From Luteimonas vadosa (GTDB lineage: Bacteria; Pseudomonadota; Gammaproteobacteria; Xanthomonadales; Xanthomonadaceae): 64,000 nt of DNA. Each line of letters begins with the position of its first letter. The stretch's first letter is position 1. A model generated the notes under the pieces. That model had not been told where the DNA came from. It made no database searches and saw only the letters and a list, made by a program, of their open reading frames with translations. Below, piece after piece: positions 9,373-18,004 of the stretch. The translations under genes and the position numbers were made by a program. The stretch covers positions 806,001-870,000 of the forward strand of contig NZ_BAABJY010000002.1 of assembly GCF_039543545.1 (NCBI RefSeq), read 5' to 3'.

Positions 9373-9452
9373 GCTGAACCGGTCAGCCGGACCAATCCGT
9401 CTGGCGGCGTCACCAGGATGGCCATCCCCTTTCCCACAGAGCGAGAGTCGAA

Positions 9453-12083
9453 ATGAGCAACGGCGGCGCGAACCGGGGTACGTTCCAGAAGAGCTCCTTG
9501 TCCTCCTGCATCCGGCTGGCGATCGCCGCCGCCGCACTGGCCGCCACGAGCGCTGCCGGCGCACAGGAAACGGAAACCGAATCACAGGCCCAGGCCGCGG
9601 CCGTGGAGGCCAGCGGCGCGGAGACCACCACGCTGGAAACGGTCTCGGTGCTCGGGACGCGAAGCAAGCCGCGTACCGAAGCGAACTCCGCCGTCCCGAT
9701 CGACATCCTGGGCGGCGAGGAATTCCACAACCAGCCGTCCGTCGACGTGCTCGACAAGCTCCGCGTGCTGGTGCCCTCCTTCAACGTCAGCACCATCCCC
9801 ATCGACGACGCCGCGACCCTGGTGCGCCCGGCCAACCTCCGTGGCCTGCCCCCGGACAACACCCTGGTGCTGGTCAACGGCAAGCGCCGCCATCGCGCGG
9901 CGGTCATCACTTTCCTGGGCCACGGCCTCTCCGATGGTGCGCAAGGCCCGGACATTTCGGTGTTCCCCTCCCTGGCGCTGGAACAGGTCGAGGTCCTGCG
10001 AGACGGTGCGGCCGCCCAGTACGGCTCCGATGCCATCGCCGGCGTGATCAATTTCAGCCTCAAGGAACTCGACCACGGCGGAACGGTCGAGGCTTTCGCG
10101 GGCGAGCACTACGAAGGCGACGGGTTCACCCAGCAGTACAGCGCGCAACTCGGCCTGCCGCTGAGTGCAAATGGCTTCGCAACCTTCACCGCCGAATGGC
10201 GGAAGGCCGACCCGACCTCGCGTAGCGTGCAACGCGACGATGCCGCCGCGGTTGCGGCGGCGGGTTACCCGGGCGTCGCCAATCCGGCGCAGATCTGGGG
10301 CTCCCCCGAGGTCAACGACGACTTCAAGTTCGTCGCCAACCTCGGAATCGCCGGCGAACACGTCGAGACCTACCTGTTCGGCAACTACGCCAAGCGCGAC
10401 GTGACCGGCGGCTTCTACTACCGCAACCCGACCACGCGCGGCGGCGTGTACTCGAACGACGGGGGTGCCACCCTGCTGGTCGGCTCGCTCAGTGGCGCGG
10501 CCTGTCCCAGGATCGCACTGCGCGGCGCCAATGGCAGCCTGTTGCCCTATGCCGGCGTCGGTGCCGCGGTCGCTGCCCTGCCCGCGCACTGCTTCACCTT
10601 CCTGTCGCAGCTGCCGGGCGGCTTCACGCCGCAATTCGGTGGCGAAATGGAGGACGCCGCGTTCACGGCCGGGGTGAAGGGCGTCTGGGGGGACGGCTGG
10701 TACTGGGACCTGAGCGGCTCCTACGGCCGCAACGACATCGACTTCTACATGCTCAACACGGTCAACAGTTCGATGGGACCCAACCAGCCCCCGGGGGCAC
10801 GCTTCTCGCCCGGCGGCAACGTGCAGACCGAGACCAATTTCAACTTCGACCTGAGCCGTGACTTCGAGACCGGTTTCACGCATGGCCCCTTGACGCTGGC
10901 CACGGGCGCGGAGTGGCGCGAGGAGGAGTTCGAGATCAAGTCCGGCGACCCCGCCTCGACCGCCATCGGTCCGCTGACCCAGCAGGGCTTCAGCATCGGC
11001 TCGAACGGTTTCCCGGGCTTCAATCCGAGCACGGCTGGCAAGTTCAGCCGCGACAACTGGGCGATCTACGCCGACGCCGAGGCCCGCTTCACCGAGCGGC
11101 TGCTGTTGGCGGGAGCGGTCCGCTACGAAGACTTCAGCGACTTCGGCAGCACCACCAACTGGAAGTTCACCGGTCGCTACGACTTCACCGACACCTTCGC
11201 CCTCCGCGGGGCGGTCAGTACCGGCTTCCGTGCCCCCACACCCGGCCAGGCCAACGTCAGCCAGGTCACGACCGCGTTCATCGACGGCGAGCTGCGCGAC
11301 ACCGCCACCCTCCCGCCTGCCCTGCTCGAGGGCCTGTTCCCGGGCGCCGAGCCCCTGCAACCGGAGGAATCCAGGAACGCTTCCCTGGGCCTGGTCTGGA
11401 ACAGCGGCGCATGGCTGGTCACCGCCGACTGGTACTCCATCCAGGTGGACGACCGGATCGCCCGGAGCACCGATTTCGACGTGACCCAGGCCCAGCGCAA
11501 CGAGCTCGCCGCGCGTGGCCGCCCGGACCTGGCATCGCTGAGCCGGGTCGGCTTCTTCGTCAACGACTTCGACACCACCACCACCGGACTGGACCTGGTG
11601 GCCAGCTTCGAGAGCGACCACTTCGGCGGCGACACCACGTACTCGCTGGCCGCCAACTGGAACCGGACGGAAGTCGACGACTTCACCCCCGGCATCATCT
11701 CGGAGGCCCGGATCAAGAAGCTGGAGGAATCGCTGCCGCGCACGAAGGGCTACTTCAGCGTCAACCACCGCCGCGACGTGTTCCATGCCAACGTCCGCGT
11801 GAACTACTACGGGTCGTTCTACGAGGACCACCTGGACAGCGACGCGGTGTCGATCGCAGACGGCGGTCTTCCGATCAACGGCGACAGCGCGATCACCGTG
11901 GATGCCGAGATCGGCTGGAAGTTCCCGTCGGGACTGTACGTGAACGTGGGTGCGCAGAACCTGTTCGACGAAGTGCCCGACGACAATCCATGGGCCGGGA
12001 TCGCCGGTGCCCAGTACCCCGTGCACGCGCCCTACGGGTTCAATGGCGGGTTCTACTACGCGCGGGTCGGGTTCACGTTCTGA
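9453..12083 (+). CDS. TonB-dependent outer membrane receptor
   Basis: 876-residue outer-membrane transporter that takes up a substrate using TonB-ExbB-ExbD energy. A signal peptide ends around AAGAQ near residue 33. The TonB box region (ETVSVLGTR, about 63-71) precedes the plug domain, with the usual plug features RGLPPDNTLVLVNGKR and VEVLRDGAAAQYGSDAIAGVINF. The rest is a 22-strand-type barrel, with the barrel motif around NLFDEVPD and a C-terminal aromatic (VGFTF) for BAM recognition. Members of this plug type are common in xanthomonads, and many take up peptides or glycans, but the substrate cannot be read from sequence. It sits between two M13 peptidase genes, which makes peptide-derived nutrients an attractive but unproven guess. 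Confidence 0.93.
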   Translation: MSNGGANRGTFQKSSLSSCIRLAIAAAALAATSAAGAQETETESQAQAAAVEASGAETTTLETVSVLGTRSKPRTEANSAVPIDILGGEEFHNQPSVDVLDKLRVLVPSFNVSTIPIDDAATLVRPANLRGLPPDNTLVLVNGKRRHRAAVITFLGHGLSDGAQGPDISVFPSLALEQVEVLRDGAAAQYGSDAIAGVINFSLKELDHGGTVEAFAGEHYEGDGFTQQYSAQLGLPLSANGFATFTAEWRKADPTSRSVQRDDAAAVAAAGYPGVANPAQIWGSPEVNDDFKFVANLGIAGEHVETYLFGNYAKRDVTGGFYYRNPTTRGGVYSNDGGATLLVGSLSGAACPRIALRGANGSLLPYAGVGAAVAALPAHCFTFLSQLPGGFTPQFGGEMEDAAFTAGVKGVWGDGWYWDLSGSYGRNDIDFYMLNTVNSSMGPNQPPGARFSPGGNVQTETNFNFDLSRDFETGFTHGPLTLATGAEWREEEFEIKSGDPASTAIGPLTQQGFSIGSNGFPGFNPSTAGKFSRDNWAIYADAEARFTERLLLAGAVRYEDFSDFGSTTNWKFTGRYDFTDTFALRGAVSTGFRAPTPGQANVSQVTTAFIDGELRDTATLPPALLEGLFPGAEPLQPEESRNASLGLVWNSGAWLVTADWYSIQVDDRIARSTDFDVTQAQRNELAARGRPDLASLSRVGFFVNDFDTTTTGLDLVASFESDHFGGDTTYSLAANWNRTEVDDFTPGIISEARIKKLEESLPRTKGYFSVNHRRDVFHANVRVNYYGSFYEDHLDSDAVSIADGGLPINGDSAITVDAEIGWKFPSGLYVNVGAQNLFDEVPDDNPWAGIAGAQYPVHAPYGFNGGFYYARVGFTF

Positions 12084-12141
12084 AGCGCGCGCGGAACCGC
12101 GCCACAGCTAACCCGAGGCGGTTGGTTCCATTGCAAGTACG

Positions 12142-12163
12142 CGACGCCCCGAAAGGGGCGTCG
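12142..12163 (+). terminator. Terminator after the receptor gene
   Basis: Nine-bp stem CGACGCCCC/GGGGCGTCG with GAAA tetraloop, followed by TCGTTCGT. The stem and tetraloop are strong and the T-tract is weak. Confidence 0.65.
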
Positions 12164-12316
12164 TCGTTCGTGCCTCCGGTTCGCGAACGCACCGCCTACC
12201 TTGGTCGCCTGCACGCCGGTCTCGCTGGCTGGGTCGAGGCCAAGCATGATCGCGGCATTCATGGAGCCTCATGGCGACCTTGCTAGACTCGCCCGACCTC
12301 TCGCACGGACCCCGCG

Positions 12317-14332
12317 ATGCCGAACGTGAAACCGCTCACCCTCGCCCTTGCCACCAGCCTCGCCATCGGCCTGGTTGTCCCCGACGCCGACGCGCAGCGC
12401 AAGAAGGCCGCGGAGTCCAAGGCACCGGCCGCGCCAACGCAGTGCAGCGACTTTTATGCCTTCGCGAACCAGGAATGGCTGCAGTCCAATGCCCCCGACC
12501 CCGCCACGGGCCGGCGTTCCGCGCTTGGCGAGTTGCAGGCACGCGCGCGATCTCAGCAGCGCGAATTGCTGGACGCGATGATGCGGGCGCCGCAGAGCAA
12601 CATCCAGACGCTGCTGGGCGACTTCTGGGCCAGTGGACTGGACGAGGCCGCCGTGGAGCGGGACGGCGCCAACCCCATCGCCCCGTTGCTGGATCGCATC
12701 AACGGCATCCGCCGCAGCAAGGAGGTGCCCGCGGCCATCGCCGCTCTGCACCAGGTCGGGATCCCGGTGGCCTTCGGATTCAATGCCGACGTCGACCTCA
12801 GCGACCTCGAAGGCCATATCGGCTACTTCAGCCAGGGCGGCATGGGCCTGCCGGACCCGGCGTACTACACCCGCACGGATGCCGATACCGTCGCCCTGCG
12901 AACCCGCTACACCGAGTACGTGCAGCAGATCCTGACCCTGACCGGGACGCCGCAGGACAAGCTTGCCGCCGAAGCGCAGCAGGTCATCGACCTGGAGACG
13001 AGGATCGCGCAGGAATCGCGCCCGATCTCCGCGTTGCGCGACCCGCTGCAGAACTATGCCCTGGTGGCCACGGCCGACCTGGGCAAGACCTACCGGCACC
13101 TGCAACTCGCCGAGTTCCTCCAGGCACAAGGGGTCTCGCAACCGTCTGTGTCGATGGCGAACCCGCAGCTGTTCTCCCGTCTCGATGCCTTGGTCGATAC
13201 GCTCAAGCCGGACCAATGGAAGACCTACTTGCGCTTCCACGTCGGCGACGCCATGGCGCCCTACCTGTCGAAGAGCTTCCGCGACGCCGAGTTCCAGTTC
13301 CGTGGCCGCGTGCTGCGCGGCGAGCAGTCGCAACCGGATCGCTCGACCCTGGTGCTGCACGCGATCAACCGCGCGGCGGGTCCGATGCTGGCCCGCGAGT
13401 ACGTCGGCCGATACCTGCCTGCCTTGAACCGCGACCGCGCCGAGCGCATCGCCGGCGAGGTGCGGGATGCGCTCGTCCGGTCGCTGGACGCGAACACGTG
13501 GATGGGCGATGCCGCCAGGGCCGAGGCCAAGGCCAAGGTGGCGGCCTTGAAGATCGAGGTGGGCGCGCCGGTCCGCGACCTCGACTACACCGTCCAGCCG
13601 GTCGGTCGCGGCAGCTTCGGCGCCAACATGCTGATCGCGTCGACGTGGCACCACCGCGAGGAGATGCGCCGCATCGGCCGCGAGAACGCCAGCCTGCGCT
13701 GGGACGTACTGCCGCAGGAACCTGCCCTGGCCTACGACATCGCGCAGAACCGCCTGATCGTATCCGCCGCCGCGGTGCAACCCCCCCTGCTGGACATGAC
13801 CCGTGACGCCGCCGCGCACTACGGCGCCTTCGGTGCGCTGGTCGGCCATGAACTCAGCCACGCCGTCGACATCAAGGGGCGCGTGGTCGATGCCTCGGGC
13901 AAGGTCCGGACCTGGTGGTCGCCGCAGGAGGACGCCGCTTGGCAGTCACGGGGCAACCAGCTGGCCGCGCAGTACAGCGGCTACGAGGTGCCCGGCGCGC
14001 CCGAACTGAAGGTCAACGGATTGCAGACACGTGAAGAGAACGCCGCCGACCTGGCGGGCGTCGAGCTTGCCTGGAAGGCACTCACCCATGGCAAGCCGGA
14101 CCTGTCCGACGACGGCAGCAAGGCGTTCTTCGAGGCCTGGGCCGAGCTGTGGCGCGAGCAGCGCACCACCGAGGTCGCTACCCGGGACAACGCCGTCTCC
14201 GCGCACGCACCCGGCAAATGGCGGACCAATGGCGTGCTGGAGAACCTGCCGGCGTTCGGCGAGACCTACAAGTGCAAGAAGGTCAACGCCATGCAGAGGC
14301 CGGAAGGCGACCAGGTGGCCATCTGGCGCTGA
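12317..14332 (+). CDS. M13 family zinc metallopeptidase, periplasmic
   Basis: Second PepO-like oligopeptidase, 671 residues. Here the N-terminus is a cleavable signal peptide (PLTLALATSLAIGL, likely cut after DADA near 30) with no lipobox, so it should be soluble in the periplasm, unlike the lipoprotein paralogue at 6.9 kb. The zinc motif is HELSH at 511-515 and the third ligand lies in EENAADLAG near 574. The C-terminus ends VAIWR, resembling the family's conserved C-terminal Trp. ATG 12317 opens the signal sequence. A TAGACT hexamer at about 12284 may be its -10. Cleavage preference is unknown. Confidence 0.92.
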   Translation: MPNVKPLTLALATSLAIGLVVPDADAQRKKAAESKAPAAPTQCSDFYAFANQEWLQSNAPDPATGRRSALGELQARARSQQRELLDAMMRAPQSNIQTLLGDFWASGLDEAAVERDGANPIAPLLDRINGIRRSKEVPAAIAALHQVGIPVAFGFNADVDLSDLEGHIGYFSQGGMGLPDPAYYTRTDADTVALRTRYTEYVQQILTLTGTPQDKLAAEAQQVIDLETRIAQESRPISALRDPLQNYALVATADLGKTYRHLQLAEFLQAQGVSQPSVSMANPQLFSRLDALVDTLKPDQWKTYLRFHVGDAMAPYLSKSFRDAEFQFRGRVLRGEQSQPDRSTLVLHAINRAAGPMLAREYVGRYLPALNRDRAERIAGEVRDALVRSLDANTWMGDAARAEAKAKVAALKIEVGAPVRDLDYTVQPVGRGSFGANMLIASTWHHREEMRRIGRENASLRWDVLPQEPALAYDIAQNRLIVSAAAVQPPLLDMTRDAAAHYGAFGALVGHELSHAVDIKGRVVDASGKVRTWWSPQEDAAWQSRGNQLAAQYSGYEVPGAPELKVNGLQTREENAADLAGVELAWKALTHGKPDLSDDGSKAFFEAWAELWREQRTTEVATRDNAVSAHAPGKWRTNGVLENLPAFGETYKCKKVNAMQRPEGDQVAIWR

Positions 14333-14351
14333 TCGCGTCAGCCTCAAGGGA

Positions 14352-14378
14352 CGATCCGGCGCTTTCCCGGCCGGATCG
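14352..14378. terminator. Possible bidirectional terminator
   Basis: Eight-base inverted repeat CGATCCGG/CCGGATCG with an 11-base loop in the 58-base gap between convergent genes. There is no clear T-tract on either side, so function is less sure than for the other hairpins. Confidence 0.4.
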
Positions 14379-14390
14379 CGGTCCGTCGAA

Positions 14391-15053
14391 TCAGAAATGC
14401 CGGCCGGGCGGCGGCCTCTTCCTGCCGAAGGGCGGTTGCCCGCGCCAGTAGCGAATCAGCAACCAGCCGAACAGCATGCCGCCCAGGTGGGCGAAATGCG
14501 CGATGCCGGCCGCCGTGCCCGTCACGCCGAGTAGCAGGCTGATGACGCCGAAGACGATCACCAGCGTCCGCGCCTTCATCGGGATCGGCGGAATCAGCAG
14601 CATCACCCGCTGGTTCGGGAACAGCATGCCGTAGGCCAACAGCAGGCCGAAAACGCCTCCGGACGCGCCAAGCGTGGGATACGCACCCCCACCCCCGGAG
14701 ACGGACAAGGTCCCCACCACCAGCTGGACCAGCCCGGCGCCGAGCACGCAGGTGAGGAAGAACATCAGGAAGCGCCGGTCCCCCCAGGTGTATTCCAGCT
14801 GCGCGCCGAACATCACCAGCGCAAGCATGTTGAACAACAGGTGCGCCAGGCCGCCGTGCAGGAAGCCGTACGTCAGCAGCTGCCACGGCTGGAACGACCA
14901 TGCGCCCCCCGCGAATGCCGCGGGCGTGCCCAGGTCCATCGGCCAGAGCATGAGCGGGTAGAACCTGTCGATGCCCAGCAGCGATTGCAGCAGGAACATG
15001 CCCACGTTCGCGATCAGCAGCGCCTTGGTGACGGGCGGCAGTTTGGCGAGCAT
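14391..15053 (-). CDS. Rhomboid family intramembrane serine protease
   Basis: Cleaves transmembrane segments of other proteins within the inner membrane. The 220-residue protein has six hydrophobic segments. Catalytic Ser131 lies in GASGG, the partner His189 in HFAHLGG, and the conserved HLLFN (71-75) supplies the oxyanion Asn75. The tail after residue 203 is basic and proline-rich. The start was moved to ATG 15053, because it has a GAGGAG ribosome site; an in-frame ATG nine codons upstream lacks one. The substrate is unknown. The gene is convergent with the second M13 peptidase and tandem with the next gene, 57 bases away. Confidence 0.9.
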   Translation of the reverse strand: MLAKLPPVTKALLIANVGMFLLQSLLGIDRFYPLMLWPMDLGTPAAFAGGAWSFQPWQLLTYGFLHGGLAHLLFNMLALVMFGAQLEYTWGDRRFLMFFLTCVLGAGLVQLVVGTLSVSGGGGAYPTLGASGGVFGLLLAYGMLFPNQRVMLLIPPIPMKARTLVIVFGVISLLLGVTGTAAGIAHFAHLGGMLFGWLLIRYWRGQPPFGRKRPPPGRHF

Positions 15054-15110
15054 GCGAACTCCTCGGAGGTGGGCGGCCATGATAGCGGCTGCGACGGCAT
15101 GCGCCCGCCG

Positions 15111-15449
15111 CTAGCGCCGACCCGGCCCCCACAACTCCGCATCAAGGGCACCTCGCGGCCCCGCCACGCGCACGCGCCCGTTCCGGACCTCCACCCCCTC
15201 GGCCCGCAGCCGATCGACCTGCTCCTGCCACGACGGCGAGCCGGCCGGGAAGGCGATTCTTCCATCGCTGCGCAGCACGCGATGCCACGGCAATCGGGGG
15301 TCTTCGTTGCCCGCGAGCAGGCGCGCGACCAGCCGCGCGCGCCCCGGCAGCCCCGCCCGCCGCGCGACTTCGCCGTATCCCGCCACCTGGCCCGCGGGTA
15401 TCGCGCGGACCGCGGCCAGGATCCGCCTGCAATTCGACTTCGGGTCCAC
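15111..15449 (-). CDS. Alkyltransferase-like (ATL) DNA-binding protein
   Basis: Small protein (112 residues) of the O6-methylguanine-DNA methyltransferase fold without methyltransferase activity. The family active-site motif PCHRV reads PWHRV here (Trp55), the hallmark of ATL proteins, which bind O6-alkylguanine and pass the lesion to nucleotide excision repair. The helix-turn-helix region (GYGEVARRAGLPGRARLVARLL, split around residue 35) and its Arg finger are present. uvrC lies 36 kb away in the same window, but the two are not linked in an operon. GTG 15449 was chosen because it gives family length and lies six bases after a TATGCT hexamer; ATG 15488 would add 13 residues and overlap the divergent neighbour. 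Confidence 0.82.
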   Translation of the reverse strand: MDPKSNCRRILAAVRAIPAGQVAGYGEVARRAGLPGRARLVARLLAGNEDPRLPWHRVLRSDGRIAFPAGSPSWQEQVDRLRAEGVEVRNGRVRVAGPRGALDAELWGPGRR

Positions 15450-15461
15450 TGCGTTAGCATA
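15433..15461. promoter_or_regulatory. Candidate bidirectional promoter with overlapping -10 elements
   Basis: Plus strand: TTCGAC (15433-15438), 16 bases, TAGCAT (15455-15460), directing the gene at 15492. Minus strand: TATGCT (15461-15456) six bases before GTG 15449, which would give a leaderless ATL mRNA. The two -10 hexamers share five bases. Confidence 0.45.
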
Positions 15462-15491
15462 AGCGTTCCCCCGAAACCCTCGACCCATACG

Positions 15492-15899
15492 ATGCAGAGC
15501 TTCGAGCAGGTCCGCGGCCACGTCGCCGGCGAATTCAAGGTCACGATGCAGGAGTCCTACGTGGTCTGCGTCGAGCTGTCGCTGGAGAACGGCCGCCGGC
15601 ACCAATCGATCTTCCTGTCCGAGTTGCAGGACGACGACGGCCGGAACTACCTGCGCGCCAGCACCGTGGTGGCGCCCATCACCGGCATCGATGCACGCAA
15701 GGCATTGAGGTTCAACTGGGACAGCCGGGTGGGCTACCTGGCCATCCGCGACCTCGACGGCGTTCCCTACCTGCAGCTTTGCGAGAACCGCCCCTACGAC
15801 GGCCTCACCCCTGCGGAACTGAGCCGGCTGGTGCTGGAGATCGGCGGCATGGGCGACCGCATGGAGCGGGCCCTTTCGGCCGACGGCGACCTGCTTTGA
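15492..15899 (+). CDS. Small protein of unknown function, YbjN/CesT-like fold suspected
   Basis: 135 residues, soluble, no signal peptide, acidic. The pattern of a beta-rich middle (SYVVCVELSLENGRRHQSIF; RVGYLAIRDLDGVPYLQLCE) followed by a C-terminal amphipathic helix (ELSRLVLEIGGMGDRMERAL) resembles YbjN-domain and type III chaperone-like (CesT) proteins, which often bind partner proteins. This is pattern recognition, not a firm assignment. ATG 15492 is the only start that preserves the divergent promoter. The gene ends 72 bases before the convergent phosphate transporter gene, with no obvious terminator between them. Confidence 0.7.
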   Translation: MQSFEQVRGHVAGEFKVTMQESYVVCVELSLENGRRHQSIFLSELQDDDGRNYLRASTVVAPITGIDARKALRFNWDSRVGYLAIRDLDGVPYLQLCENRPYDGLTPAELSRLVLEIGGMGDRMERALSADGDLL

Positions 15900-15971
15900 C
15901 GCTGGGCAGCCGGCCCCGCGTGCTTCCCCATCCCGCGACTGGCCCACGGGGACAACGCGTGCGATGGCAGA

Positions 15972-17099
15972 TCAGGCCCAGCCGACCGATTCGAGCAGCC
16001 TGAACAACAAGTAGGCGATCCCGCCCGACATCGGGATGGTCAGGATCCAGGCCCAGATCATCCTCTCCACCACCGTCCACTTCACGGCGTTGAAGCGCTT
16101 GGCCGTGCCGACGCCCAGGATGGCGGCGGAGATGTTGTGCGTCGTCGAAACGGGAATGCCCAGCGACGAGGCGGCCATGATGACGGAGGCGGCACTGGTC
16201 TCGGCCGCGAAGCCGTGGATCGGGTGCAGCTTCACCAGCTTGTGGCCCAGCGTCTTGATGATGCGCCAACCGCCCGCCGCCGTGCCGGCCGCCATGACGA
16301 TGGCGCAGGTGATCTTGATCCAGGTGTCGATCTCGCCCTCGGCCAGCGCCGCCTCGGAGGGATGCAGGAACTCCAGCCACCCCGGCAACGCATCCAGCGT
16401 GCCGGCCGCCTGGGCGCTGACCAGGGCCAGCGCGATGATGCCCATCGTCTTCTGCGCGTCGTTCAGGCCGTGCGCGAAACCCATTCCCGCGGCGCTGACG
16501 ATCTGGAACTTGCCGAAGAACCCGTTGACCCACTTCGGCCTCGCGGCGCGCGCGAGGATGCCGCCACTGCGCACCATCATCGAGATCACGAAAAACAGCA
16601 CGCCCATTACCAGGAAGCCCGCCATGAAGCCGAGCACCGGCGAACTCACCATCGGCACCACCACCTTCCACAGCACGCCGGCGCTGCGGTAGATCGGCTC
16701 CTTGGGCTCGGACCAGATCACCACGCCGAAATCGTTGGAGGCCGCGGCCAGCGCCGCGCCCAGGAGCCCCCCGATCAGGGCGTGCGAGGAGGAGGACGGC
16801 AGCCCCACCCGCCACGTGATCAGGTTCCAGACGATGCCGCCCAGCAGGGCGCACATGATCAGCTGGGAACCGACGTCGACCACGCCGGCATCGATCAGGC
16901 CGGAGGCGATGGTCTTGGCGACCGCGGTGCCGGCCAACGCGCCGATCAGGTTCATCACGGCCGCCAGGCTCACCGCCTGGAACGGGGACAGCACCTTGGT
17001 CGCGACCACCGTGGCGATGGAATTGGCGGTGTCGTGGAAGCCGTTGATGTACTCGAAGACGAGTGCCACCAGCACGACCATCAGGACCAGGGTCAACAT
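15972..17099 (-). CDS. pit: Low-affinity inorganic phosphate transporter, Pit family
   Basis: 375-residue inner-membrane symporter that imports phosphate, probably as a metal-phosphate complex with protons. It has about ten hydrophobic segments and the duplicated Pit signature: GFHDTANSIATVVATKVLSP near 20-40 and GFAHGLNDAQKTMGIIAL in the second half, plus SSSHALIGGLLGA and STTHNISAAILGVG. The start ATG 17099 shares one base with the stop of the upstream DUF47 gene (TGATG), so the two are probably translationally coupled. This pairing of pit with a DUF47 partner is common in bacteria. Confidence 0.93.
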   Translation of the reverse strand: MLTLVLMVVLVALVFEYINGFHDTANSIATVVATKVLSPFQAVSLAAVMNLIGALAGTAVAKTIASGLIDAGVVDVGSQLIMCALLGGIVWNLITWRVGLPSSSSHALIGGLLGAALAAASNDFGVVIWSEPKEPIYRSAGVLWKVVVPMVSSPVLGFMAGFLVMGVLFFVISMMVRSGGILARAARPKWVNGFFGKFQIVSAAGMGFAHGLNDAQKTMGIIALALVSAQAAGTLDALPGWLEFLHPSEAALAEGEIDTWIKITCAIVMAAGTAAGGWRIIKTLGHKLVKLHPIHGFAAETSAASVIMAASSLGIPVSTTHNISAAILGVGTAKRFNAVKWTVVERMIWAWILTIPMSGGIAYLLFRLLESVGWA

Positions 17100-17731
17100 C
17101 AGCTGTTCTTGAGCACGATTTCGTAGGCCACCACGCCGGCGCCACGGCAGCGGTCAATGGCTTTCTCTAGGATCTCGAAGAATTCCTTGAGCAGGAACAT
17201 CTGCAGGGGTTCCAGTTCCCCCGAATAGATGTCCCGGTACAGCTCGAGCATCAGGCGGTCCGCTTCGGTCTCGAGCGAGCGCAGTTCGTCGCTCAGGGCC
17301 TTCATCGCCCCCAGGTCCATCTTCGGGAGCTGCCGGACCATCTTGACCACCACCGCGGCGGCCTGCTCGAGCATCGCCGCGCGCGGGGCGAAGTCGATGT
17401 GCTCCAGGTGCCTCGTCGCAAGCGCGTAGCGGTCGGCGAACTTCTCGATCTGCTTGGGGATCTTGTACAGGGCCGACCCGAGCGCCTCGATGTCCTCGCG
17501 CTCGATCGGGGTGATGAAGCTGTCCACCAGCGCCTGGCTGATCTTCTCGGAAGCCTCGCGTTCCCGCTGGCGCGCCAACTTGAAGGCGTCGAGGGCCGGC
17601 TGGCGGTCGCTTTCCTTGAGCATGGCATGCAGCGCCGCGGCACTGTCGTGGGCAGCCACGGCTGCTTCCTCGAGCAACGAGTAGAACAGCTTGCCCTGGC
17701 CGAAGATGGTTTGCAGGGAGAACATGCGCAT
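17099..17731 (-). CDS. DUF47 family PhoU-like partner of the Pit transporter
   Basis: 210 residues, all alpha-helical, PhoU-like. Members of DUF47 (TIGR00153) are encoded next to pit genes and are thought to modulate phosphate uptake. Visible features include the PhoU-like helix patterns around ITPIEREDIEALGSALYKIP (about 70-90) and LETEADRLMLELYRDIYSG (near 155-173). No signal or membrane segment, so it acts on the cytoplasmic face. ATG 17731 was preferred over ATG 17725 and upstream starts because of an AGAGG just before it. It overlaps pit by one base, giving a two-gene unit. Confidence 0.88.
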   Translation of the reverse strand: MRMFSLQTIFGQGKLFYSLLEEAAVAAHDSAAALHAMLKESDRQPALDAFKLARQREREASEKISQALVDSFITPIEREDIEALGSALYKIPKQIEKFADRYALATRHLEHIDFAPRAAMLEQAAAVVVKMVRQLPKMDLGAMKALSDELRSLETEADRLMLELYRDIYSGELEPLQMFLLKEFFEILEKAIDRCRGAGVVAYEIVLKNS

Positions 17732-18004
17732 GGCCTCTGGCTTGGGGAAGCGCATCCCCGCTCCGGGCATGCCACGCGGATTATGACCCGATGTAGAGCG
17801 GGAGGTGTACCCGGCCGGCCCGGCGCAGCACGTAATACCTGCACGCGTGCCTGCTATTATCGGGTCCGCGCCACCGGCGCCCCCGCGCACCCGCGCCCAG
17901 ACCCCCACCATGGACGACGACCCCAGACCGCCGCCCCCGCGTCGCGCACCAGCCACCGGCCCAGCGAGCAGACCCGCCATCCACGCCGTAAAGGAGTCCC
18001 GCGA

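Larger units (their letters stand above)
8978..9452. other. Intergenic region between M13 gene and receptor gene
   Basis: 475 bases. It contains the terminator of the peptidase (9049-9079), then about 260 bases without a believable gene, and a receptor promoter candidate near 9343-9372. Two distant complementary heptamers (GGAAAGC at 9068+100, that is 9168-9174, and GCTTTCC at 9252-9258) could close a long stem, but the sequence between them shows no riboswitch signature I recognise. Confidence 0.45.

Noticed and set aside
8978..9452. Riboswitch (cobalamin or other) before the TonB-dependent receptor gene
   Set aside because: I looked for the cobalamin-type conserved core and did not find it; only a terminator and a promoter candidate are supported.
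12271..13806. 511-codon frame overlapping the second M13 gene
   Set aside because: Shifted frame, no motif, while the M13 frame has a signal peptide and HELSH.
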